From assembly GCA_050246015.1 (NCBI GenBank), contig JBFWWU010000023.1, positions 3,851 to 67,850 on the forward strand: DNA of 64,000 nt, read 5' to 3'. The translations under genes were made by a program, and so were the position numbers. Below the pieces are notes generated by a model. That model was not told the DNA's origin and did not search any database. It saw only the letters and a program-made list of their open reading frames with translations. Below, piece after piece: positions 57,789 through 64,000 of this stretch; the stretch's first letter is position 1, and every line of letters starts with the position of its first letter. The stretch comes from JTS-AC122 sp050246015 (GTDB lineage Bacteria > Planctomycetota > Phycisphaerae > Phycisphaerales > UBA1924).

Positions 57789-58589
57789 ATGCCCGCCTCC
57801 TCCGACCGCAACCGCAAAATCGCCCGCACCCTCCGCGCCTGGCGCTCCCTCATCACCGGCTCTCTCACCCTCCCGCTTGCTCCATCCACCCCGAGCCTCC
57901 GCCGCGCCATCATCGCCGGCGAAACCCTTCAATCCAAACTCCCCCTCGTCCGCCTCGACACCCTCGTCTCACCTCTCCTCTCCGACGCCGACTACCTCTC
58001 CCTCACCGCCCTCCCCACCGTCGATCACAACTGCTCCCTCTTTGAACTCCTCGTCCTCGGCACCATCACCCGCGCCATCAAGCCCCGCCGCTCATTCGAA
58101 ATCGGCACCTTCGACGGCCGCTCCGCCCTCGCTATCGCCGCCAACGCTCCCCACGACTCACACGTCTTCACCCTCAACCTCCCCCCGGAGCCCCCGCCCA
58201 CTCGCCCCGACGGCTCCCTCGGCTTCGACGAACAACTCGCCTCCAAAGTCACCTCCGGACACCGCTGGCAAGCCCACCCCGAAGCCGTCCGTATCTCCCA
58301 ACTCTTCGGCAACTCCCTCGCCTTCGACTTCTCCCCCTACGCACCCTCCCAACTCATCTTCATCGACGGCGGCCACGCCGAACCCATCGTCCGCTCCGAC
58401 ACCGCTCGATGCCTCGATTTCATCGACCGCAACGACGGCATCATCCTCTGGCACGATGCGACCCGCTACGGCGTCAAGCCCGCACTCGAAGACCTCGCAC
58501 GCCACGGACGCCGAATCCATCTCATCGACGGCACCTCCATCGCCTTCCTCCGCTTCCTCAACCGCCAGGAAGTCCCCTTCCCCTACTAG
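57789..58589 (+). CDS. SAM-dependent methyltransferase (CmcI-like), opposite strand
   Basis: 266-aa class I methyltransferase: SFEIGTFDGRSALAIAANAP (motif I), HVFTLNLPPE, then the metal-binding phrase LIFIDGGHAEPIVRSDT and ILWHDATRYGVKPALEDLA. ACGGAG precedes the ATG at 57789 by 7 bases. The gene is the only plus-strand member within the minus-strand locus, divergent from the pyruvyl transferase and convergent with the broken glycosyltransferase. It is likely to methylate a sugar. Its third-position C-rich codon use differs from the G-rich use of the minus-strand neighbours, as expected from the strand skew here. Confidence 0.87.
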   Translation: MPASSDRNRKIARTLRAWRSLITGSLTLPLAPSTPSLRRAIIAGETLQSKLPLVRLDTLVSPLLSDADYLSLTALPTVDHNCSLFELLVLGTITRAIKPRRSFEIGTFDGRSALAIAANAPHDSHVFTLNLPPEPPPTRPDGSLGFDEQLASKVTSGHRWQAHPEAVRISQLFGNSLAFDFSPYAPSQLIFIDGGHAEPIVRSDTARCLDFIDRNDGIILWHDATRYGVKPALEDLARHGRRIHLIDGTSIAFLRFLNRQEVPFPY

Positions 58590-58620
58590 CGCGGATCAAT
58601 TCCAGGCCTGGCGACACGGG

Positions 58621-58662
58621 CAGTGGACCGGCGTCCCGCCCGGCGGAGCCCGCCTGTCTCCC
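58621..58662. repeat. diverged palindromic repeat copy
   Basis: CAGTGGACCGGCGTCCCGCC followed by CGGCGGAGCCCGCCTGTCTC; arms diverged, apparently carrying an inserted stretch. It lies just after the methyltransferase stop. Confidence 0.55.
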
Positions 58663-58691
58663 GCCACCTCTGAAAAGAACTGGCTCCTAGC

Positions 58692-58719
58692 GCCTATCGC
58701 CCAGTGCCTCTCGCCTGCT
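58692..58719. repeat. heptamer tandem array
   Basis: GCCTATC, GCCCAGT, GCCTCTC, GCCTGCT: four units of the 7-bp family, between the methyltransferase and the glycosyltransferase pseudogene. Confidence 0.7.
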
Positions 58720-58770
58720 TCACTCACTTCTGCACTCCCCCTCCTCTTCTCCTCCCCGCCTCGCCGCGCC

Positions 58771-59985
58771 TCACGACGCCCGCATCGCGTCCACCGATAC
58801 CGCGCCATTCACCGGCGACGCCTCCTCGGTCGCTCGGCCACTTTCCCTGCCCGCGCGTCCAAGTCGCTTCACGACCTCCTCCCGCCGCTGCGCCCCTACT
58901 CGCTCCCACGTAAACTCCATCGCCCGCTCGCGCCCAACTCGCCCCATCTCCTTCCGCAACTCTTCATCCCGCTCCATCCGCGACAGCGCCGCCGCCCACT
59001 CATCCACCGCGTACGGGTCCATCACCATCCCCTCCACCCCGTCGCGCACCCCGCGCCCCGCGCCCATCGGCGACACCAGGCTCGCCAGCCCGTGCCCCAT
59101 CGCCTCGTACACCACCAGCGGCCCACCCTCCTCCAGACTCGGAAACGCGAACACGTCCGCGCTCCGGTACGCACGCCCCACATCCCCGCTGAACGGCGCC
59201 ACGATCACGTCCTCTCGGTTCAGCCGCTCCCGGCACTACTCCGCGATCGTCGGCTCCTTGCTCCCGATCATCAGCAGCCGCCCCTTCACCTTCGACTTCT
59301 CCCACGCCTCCAGCAGCAGGTGCGCCCCTTTGCGCACGCAGATGTACCCCACGAACACCACCGTCATCCCCGCCGCCGGCTCCAGCAATCTCGACGTCCC
59401 CCTGAACCGCGCCGGGTCCCATCCATAACTCGTGTCGATCAACTTCGACTCGTCGATCCCCTCCACCAGCAGCGATTCTCGCACCCCGCCGTTCGGGCAC
59501 ATGATCCAGTCGGCCAGCCCCAGTTCTTCTCGCTCCTTCGCGATCCGCCCTTCGTCCAGCCCGTGCTGCGCCTGCACCCCGATCCGCGCGTACGCCTCTT
59601 CCAGGATGCGCCGCGAGTACGCCTTGTGGCAGTTGAACTTCTCTCTCAGCACCGCCCCGCCTCGTTCCCGCAGCACGCGCGCCACCCCGAGCGACACCTC
59701 GCTCCACAGATACGCCGCCGTCCCCTGCGTCTCTCGAAGGAACAGTTCCTCCGTCCGCCGCTCCCCTTCGCTCCTCACCACCGACCACGGCAAGTACCTC
59801 AGCGACCGCGGCAACCCCTGCCGAATGTCTCTCCCCCACTCGCGCCGGCTCACTCGCGGCGTGTACAAACGCACCTTCAGCCCATCGGGCTGGCCGTTCA
59901 TGTGCCTCACCACCGATCGGCAGATATGACTTGGCCCGATCCCGTTGCACGGGAGCGGAAACAGCACATTCACTCGCACGCTCAT
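58771..59985 (-). pseudogene. GT4 glycosyltransferase interrupted by one in-frame stop
   Basis: A complete GT-B glycosyltransferase reading frame of 404 codons, broken by a TAG at 59236-59238. The N-terminal part (59985 to 59239) carries VNVLFPLPCNGIGPSHICRS, KFNCHKAYSRRILEEA and MTVVFVGYICVRKGAHLLL, then EPTIAE before the stop. The same frame continues CRERLNREDVIVAPFSGDVG, then ADVFAFPSLEEGGPLVVYEAM, which is the GT4 donor-binding end. Both halves are well conserved, so the stop looks recent or is a sequencing error; a Tyr/Gln codon is the likely ancestral state. Only read-through or reversion would restore activity. Confidence 0.85.
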
Positions 59986-60048
59986 CGACGTTCCCGCTCC
60001 ACCCCTCTCCTCCCCCTTCCCCCTTCCCCCTTCCCATCGACTTCATCC

Positions 60049-60077
60049 CAGTCGAACAGGCGTCCCGCCTGTCCCTA
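60049..60077. repeat. palindromic repeat copy
   Basis: CCAGTCGAACAGGCGTCCCG followed by CCTGTCCC: arms ACAGGCG/CGCCTGT. It lies between the glycosyltransferase pseudogene and the beta-helix gene. Confidence 0.7.
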
Positions 60078-60100
60078 CTTCCTCCTACTCCAACTTCCAC

Positions 60101-62551
60101 CTACGGCTCCAGCGGCTGCAGCGCCCCGATCGCCCGGAATTGCCCCGTCCCTCGACCCACCGAATCCACTACCACCGCCGTCCCCCGGTTGCACAGCGGC
60201 GACCCCGGCCGCGCGCTGAAATCCTTCCCACCCGGATCCGCGAACAACTGCTCCATCGTCCCCCCGGTCGTGAACTGCGTCCCCGCCGTCATCGTCCCAT
60301 ACGACGTCACATCAATAAAGTGATTATCCGTCGCCCACGCCGGATCGCTCTGCGACGGCTCCCCGCTCGTCACCGTGTTGTTGAACTTCCGAAGCACGCA
60401 CCCCTTCATGCTGAAGTTGTGCAGCCGCGTCTGGTACACCTGCCCCTCCTGCTCCCCCGGATGATCGATGATGAACACGAACCCCACCGGGATCGTCAGG
60501 TTCCACCACAGCAGATGGTTCACGTCCGCCGCCCACGACGACGAGTACCCCGCCGCGTCCTGCTCGTTCATCACGTTCACCAGCGCCACGTCCGACCACG
60601 CCGGCCCCGTCCCGCGCCTCGTGTACCCCACGTTCCACGCCTGCGCCGTGTTGTTCACCGCCCGCAGGTTGTACACGATGATGTTCTCGAACGGCGTCTC
60701 CTGCGTGTGATACTGCAGCACGTCGGAGTGGAACCCCGTCCCCTCCGGATTCACGATGTTCCTCACCTCGCAGTTCACCACCATCAGGCAGTTCACCAAC
60801 GCATCGTTCCCGATCCCGTCGATCGTGCACCCCCGCACCAGCGTCGTCCCGCTCCACCCCTCCACCGCGTCGCGCACCACCGTGTTCGTCACGTACGCCC
60901 CGCCCGGGTACGCCTCGGGCGCGATCCATCTCACCATCTGCACCAGGCTCGGACCCATGAACGTGCACCCGTGCACCCAGATCTCCGCCCGGTCCGAGTT
61001 CGTCGGCTGCGCGTTCTCAAGTTGGCACCCCACCACCGTCACGTTGCGCAGATGAACCAGTTTCGTCCGCAGCCCCCCGCCTGGCGAGTCCACGATCCGA
61101 ACGTCGCGCTTGCGGATCCGCGGATCCGTCTGGATCGTCAGGAATCGCTGCTCGGTCGTCGGGTACGAGATCCATCCCCCATCCGCGTCGCGCCCCGCCG
61201 GGCCCCACAGGTGATCGCCCGCCTTCAGATTGATCACACCGCCGTCCGCCACCCCGTTCTGCCGCGCCTCGATCTGCTTCGCCGCCTTGTTGATCGACTT
61301 GTACGGGTTCGCGTCGCTCCCGTCTCCCGTCACATCACTCCCCGTCGGCGACACGTACATCGTGATCGGCTGCCAGTTCGCCGTCGGCACATACAACCTC
61401 AGTGGCTCCAGCACCCGCGGCACCCCCGTCGTCGGATACGCCGTCGCCCTCACCTCGATCGATCGTCCCCCCTCGAAGTCCGACTGCATCACCCGCGCGA
61501 AGTACTCCCACACCCCCGTCTGCGCGTTGAGTTGCATCGCCGTCACGTTCACCGGCGTACCCCCCTCCACCGCGAACTCCACCCGCTCGATCCCGTTCAT
61601 GTGGAACGCCACCACGCCCACGTCCAGATACCCCACCACTTCCTGGTTCGGGATCATGTCGAACCGCGCGATCGCTTTCGCGTCGTACCCGCGCTCGCTC
61701 GGCGATCCCTGCGCCGGCGGCTGCGCCGGTTCACCCGCCGGCCACCCAGTCGCGCCCGGCCTCATGATCGCCGGCATCACCACCTGGTTGTCCCCCACCA
61801 TTACCTCCACCGGGTCCGTCGCCGCCGACATCGCGTCTTCGTTGATCGCTCGCAGCGTGTAGACGAACCGCCCCGGCCCGCACTCATCCACCCAGAACGT
61901 CGCCCCGGGCGCGGGATACCGCGCCTGCCCGTTCGAGAACGGTGGCTCCCGTTCCACCATGAACGCCGACTGGTTCGACGACGCGATCACCCACGACAGC
62001 ACCGCCGCGCCGTGCCCGTTGTCCGCCGCTCGAAGTCGCGCCGGCCGCTCCGGTATCCGCGTCGGCTGAAACTCCGCGTACCGCCCGCCCCCATCCCGGT
62101 TCGGCACCCACCCCGCCACCAGCGCGTCGCTCGCCGCCTCGCTCGCCCCCGCTGGCTCAACTCTCGCCTCCCCGCCGCTCCGCTTCGATATCCGCGCCGC
62201 GACCCGACCCCCCGCGCGCACCTCCCTCGCGCCAAACCCCGGCGGCGCCACCCCAGACGATTCCGACGCCCCCCGGTTCGCCGCGCCTTCCGCTCGCTGC
62301 CGCGCCGCCGACACGCTGCCCCGTCCCAGCGCGCCCAGCGAGCCGCGCTCGATGTCCCGCTCGATCCGCTCCCCGTTGGGCTTCGAAATGACAATGTGCT
62401 CCCGCGGCGCACTCTCTCGCGGCGCCGGCGCCACCTGCGCGCACGCCCACGCCGCGCCTCCCAACACCGTCATCGCCACACCAGCCGCGCCCATCACGCG
62501 ATGCCGCCGGGCTCCACGCTGTTCCCACGAGAACAGGTCACAGAGTGTCAT
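60101..62551 (-). CDS. secreted right-handed beta-helix protein with FN3-like domain
   Basis: 816-aa exported protein. The signal peptide is about residues 15-40 (VMGAAGVAMTVLGGAAWACAQ). A disordered stretch (to about 150) is followed by an FN3-like/Ig-like part (PARLRAADNGHGAAVLSWVI, VYTLRAINEDAMSAATD), and then a parallel beta-helix (VYVSPTGSDVTGDG region, NPYKSINKAAKQIEA, VHGCTFMG, TNTVVRDAVEGWSGTT, VRGCTIDGIGNDALVN) as in pectate lyase-like/periplasmic alginate epimerase-lyase proteins. It could cleave or epimerise the exported polymer; no catalytic residues are assigned with confidence. It is co-directional with the antiterminator gene. Confidence 0.82.
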   Translation of the reverse strand: MTLCDLFSWEQRGARRHRVMGAAGVAMTVLGGAAWACAQVAPAPRESAPREHIVISKPNGERIERDIERGSLGALGRGSVSAARQRAEGAANRGASESSGVAPPGFGAREVRAGGRVAARISKRSGGEARVEPAGASEAASDALVAGWVPNRDGGGRYAEFQPTRIPERPARLRAADNGHGAAVLSWVIASSNQSAFMVEREPPFSNGQARYPAPGATFWVDECGPGRFVYTLRAINEDAMSAATDPVEVMVGDNQVVMPAIMRPGATGWPAGEPAQPPAQGSPSERGYDAKAIARFDMIPNQEVVGYLDVGVVAFHMNGIERVEFAVEGGTPVNVTAMQLNAQTGVWEYFARVMQSDFEGGRSIEVRATAYPTTGVPRVLEPLRLYVPTANWQPITMYVSPTGSDVTGDGSDANPYKSINKAAKQIEARQNGVADGGVINLKAGDHLWGPAGRDADGGWISYPTTEQRFLTIQTDPRIRKRDVRIVDSPGGGLRTKLVHLRNVTVVGCQLENAQPTNSDRAEIWVHGCTFMGPSLVQMVRWIAPEAYPGGAYVTNTVVRDAVEGWSGTTLVRGCTIDGIGNDALVNCLMVVNCEVRNIVNPEGTGFHSDVLQYHTQETPFENIIVYNLRAVNNTAQAWNVGYTRRGTGPAWSDVALVNVMNEQDAAGYSSSWAADVNHLLWWNLTIPVGFVFIIDHPGEQEGQVYQTRLHNFSMKGCVLRKFNNTVTSGEPSQSDPAWATDNHFIDVTSYGTMTAGTQFTTGGTMEQLFADPGGKDFSARPGSPLCNRGTAVVVDSVGRGTGQFRAIGALQPLEP

Positions 62552-62817
62552 GTTGTTCCTATCGCACCTTTGTGATCGTCTGGTGATCCGTTTCGGGCGA
62601 TTCTTGCGCTGCCCGTCAAGCCGTACCGGCTTTGCTCACTCTGGTCACCAGGGTCACACTCTGTACGAGTCCCAAATCCCCCGGCTCGCACGTTCGTCCG
62701 AAAACGCGGAAAATGGCTGTATTCGCGCGAGGCTTCGCCATCGTCGCGCGCACCCGATGCGCGCTCGCCTTGGCTCGAACCCCGGATTCAGGCGGCGGCA
62801 CCCCGCGCTTTCGCGCT

Positions 62818-63357
62818 TCAGTCCGACACCTTCTCCAGCATGCTCGCGTCAACCTCCAGGCTCGCCGCTCGTCCCAGCGTCTGAATCTGAAGGCTGATGC
62901 GGTCCCAGTTCCCCCTTGTTTCGACGATTCCCTCGATCCCCATGAACGGGCCGGTGATGACCCGGACACGGGTGCCGCTGGTCAGATACGGCGCGGCGGC
63001 CAGCACGCCGGACCGATCAATCGCGGCGCGGATCATCTCGACTTCACGTTCAAAGCGATCCTGGTCGCACACCGGGATAATGCGGGCCACGCGGCGGGTC
63101 GAAATCGCAAAATACCCCTCTTCGACCGTGCTTCTCATAAATACATACGACGGGAAGAGCGCGAAATCGACCACCCGTTTGCGATGCCCGTAGAAACGCA
63201 CTTTTCGACTGGTCGGCAGAAACGTCTCGACGCCGGCTTCGTGCAGAATCTCCGAGACGGCTTTCTCCTGGCGCGATTTCACATGCAATACGCACCACTT
63301 TCGCTGGTGAGCGGAGGAGATGGTAGATTCTCGGAAGTTGGACGGGACCAATAACAT
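62818..63357 (-). CDS. NusG/RfaH-like specialised transcription antiterminator
   Basis: 179-aa NusG paralogue of the UpxY/LoaP/RfaH type. The N-terminal NGN domain includes KWCVLHVKSRQEKAVSEIL and VDFALFPSYVFMRSTVEEG. The C-terminal KOW domain is SGTRVRVITGPFMGIEGIV. Unlike general NusG it stands outside secE/rplK context and heads the polysaccharide locus on the same strand, as UpxY/LoaP proteins do. It would travel with RNA polymerase through the long operon and suppress pausing and termination. The ATG at 63357 is used; TTG 63393 extends the frame. A -10-like box lies about 28 bp upstream. Confidence 0.9.
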   Translation of the reverse strand: MLLVPSNFRESTISSAHQRKWCVLHVKSRQEKAVSEILHEAGVETFLPTSRKVRFYGHRKRVVDFALFPSYVFMRSTVEEGYFAISTRRVARIIPVCDQDRFEREVEMIRAAIDRSGVLAAAPYLTSGTRVRVITGPFMGIEGIVETRGNWDRISLQIQTLGRAASLEVDASMLEKVSD

Positions 63358-63384
63358 CGAGAGAGAGACTCCCGTACAGGAGAT

Positions 63385-63390
63385 AGTATA
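63385..63390 (-). promoter_or_regulatory. -10-like box upstream of the antiterminator gene
   Basis: TATACT on the minus strand (five of six consensus bases), about 28 bp before the ATG at 63357, predicting a leader of about 20 nt. No matching -35 is evident 16-18 bases further, so the promoter may be activated or use another sigma factor. Confidence 0.35.
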
Positions 63391-63731
63391 CAAGCGGATC
63401 GGCTGGTTTCCCCATCTCCCCCCTGGAACGGGTCGATTTCGCGGATTGCTAACGCCTGTGGAGACAGTAGGTTGCGCGTGACCGGCGCAGACGTCAAAGG
63501 CGGATCAGGCCGAACAAGCAGGGGTCGGCGAGAATCGTCCCGGGAAAGATCGGCGCGCGCGCCGGGGGTGCATGTGGGATTCTGGGGGTCGATCGGGGGG
63601 CGAGTTCCGGTGCAATCAGGTCGATCGGGGCGCGAAACGGCGCGATTCGGGCTGAAATCAGGATATTGGCGGCGTGCAAGAGAGCATGATGGGTCGGGGC
63701 GGCGCGCGCGAAGTGGGTCAGGGCGTTGGTT

Positions 63732-63762
63732 CAAAAGAAAAACCGAAGGCGAGGGCCTTCGG
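63732..63762 (-). terminator. intrinsic terminator of the dockerin-tailed gene
   Basis: On the minus strand, CCGAAGGC-CCTC-GCCTTCGG (63743-63762) then TTTTTCTTTTG, 42 bp after the stop at 63804. It separates that gene from the polysaccharide operon. Confidence 0.9.
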
Positions 63763-63803
63763 TGAGGTGAGTTGCCGGGATGATCGGTTCAGGAGACGGA
63801 GAA

Positions 63804-64000
63804 TCACATGCAGCCGGGGGGGGGAACGAAGATGCAGGCGAGGAAGTCGAAGAAGTCCTGGGAGTTGATGAACTGATCGTTGTTGTAGTCGGCCTGGGGG
63901 CATCCCTGGGTGAAGAAGCAGGCGATAAAGTCGAAGAAGTCCGGGGAGTTGAGGAAGGCGTCGCCGTTGAAGTTGCAGGGGCAGAGGGGAGTGGCTGGGC
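63804..64000 (-). CDS. dockerin-like (GC-type) C-terminal end of a secreted protein, partial
   Basis: The last 65 codons of a protein whose 5' part lies beyond the window. The end carries two EF-hand/dockerin-type calcium loops, CNFNGDAFLNSPDFFDFIAC and ADYNNDQFINSQDFFDF, and finishes PPPGCM. The same tail occurs on the di-haem protein at the left edge (2366-4225), there ending exactly in GC. It probably marks an extracellular or envelope-associated protein; its main domain is unknown. Followed by a strong terminator (63732-63762). Confidence 0.85.
   Translation of the reverse strand, partial: PATPLCPCNFNGDAFLNSPDFFDFIACFFTQGCPQADYNNDQFINSQDFFDFLACIFVPPPGCM

Larger units (their letters stand above)
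63358..63803. other. 446-bp intergenic region
   Basis: This lies between the antiterminator gene and the dockerin-tailed gene, both minus-strand. It contains a -10-like box near the antiterminator start, a terminator at 63732-63762, several GATCGGGG-like repeats (for example around 63595, 63612 and 63620) and a strongly G-rich plus strand, unlike the C-rich region beyond. I see no convincing coding frame here. Confidence 0.5.

Noticed and set aside
57343..60219. A 958-codon plus-strand open frame
   Set aside because: It is antisense to or out of frame with the pyruvyl transferase, methyltransferase and glycosyltransferase, and is low-complexity Pro/Ser/Arg.
59945..62575. An 876-codon plus-strand open frame
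   Set aside because: It is the antisense of the beta-helix protein gene, almost all Arg/Pro/His, and starts without a ribosome site.

Overview
The window is very GC-rich (about two thirds G+C by eye) and reads as the chromosome of a planctomycete, most likely Phycisphaerae/Phycisphaerales. This rests on two secreted proteins with a C-terminal pair of EF-hand/dockerin-like repeats ending in Gly-Cys (at both ends of the window), a PLP-type variant of the PEP-CTERM sorting tail, an exosortase, and many short palindromic repeats of the kind seen in planctomycete genomes. No phage, IS transposase, CRISPR array or rRNA was seen. One tRNA (tRNA-Leu, TAG) is present.

Layout. 0-9.3 kb, plus strand: ispH, a small lipoprotein, tRNA-Leu, a secreted di-haem cytochrome c peroxidase-like protein with a dockerin tail, a two-gene type VI secretion fragment (TagH C-terminal-like protein and TssK), an Hsp20 chaperone and an unassigned conserved protein. 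9.4-29.6 kb, mixed housekeeping: an M16-like protein that has lost its zinc motif, dapB, a 24-residue lysine-rich histone-tail-like peptide, a lone CoA-transferase beta subunit, metG, a phosphate-selective-type porin, a SAM methyltransferase, a TPR protein, serS, a lysozyme-fold protein, ugd, four small proteins, a phosphofructokinase and a PEP-CTERM-like surface protein. 29.8-63.4 kb, almost all minus strand: a large exopolysaccharide/exosortase locus. It begins in transcription order with a NusG/RfaH-like antiterminator (63.36 kb). Then come a beta-helix protein, a glycosyltransferase broken by one stop codon, a divergent methyltransferase, a polysaccharide pyruvyl transferase, a Wzx-type flippase, an acetyltransferase, an FrhB-like flavoprotein, an O-antigen polymerase-like protein, methyltransferases, two polysaccharide deacetylases, two FemAB-like proteins, a GT2 enzyme, an epimerase, a PssD/PssE pair and another glycosyltransferase. 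It ends with a degenerate nucleotidyltransferase, exosortase, EpsI-like protein, Wzc-like chain-length/ATPase protein, priming sugar transferase and a giant TPR protein. Many neighbours overlap by 4 bp (ATGA/GTGA). 63.8-64 kb: the tail of another dockerin-type secreted protein.

How it fits together (inference): Ugd would supply UDP-glucuronate. The priming transferase, glycosyltransferases and modifying enzymes would build a decorated polymer on a lipid carrier, and Wzx, the polymerase and the Wzc-like protein would export and size it. The exosortase would process surface proteins such as the neighbouring PLP-CTERM protein, linking protein sorting to the matrix.

The most unusual signal is the repeats. 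At least three short repeat families are scattered between genes: a GGCAGGCG/CGCCTGCC hairpin, a heptamer tandem array and an 18-20 bp perfect palindrome. Members of each also lie in frame inside essential or conserved genes: metG, serS and the frhB-like gene. This resembles the protein-coding palindromic elements of Rickettsia.
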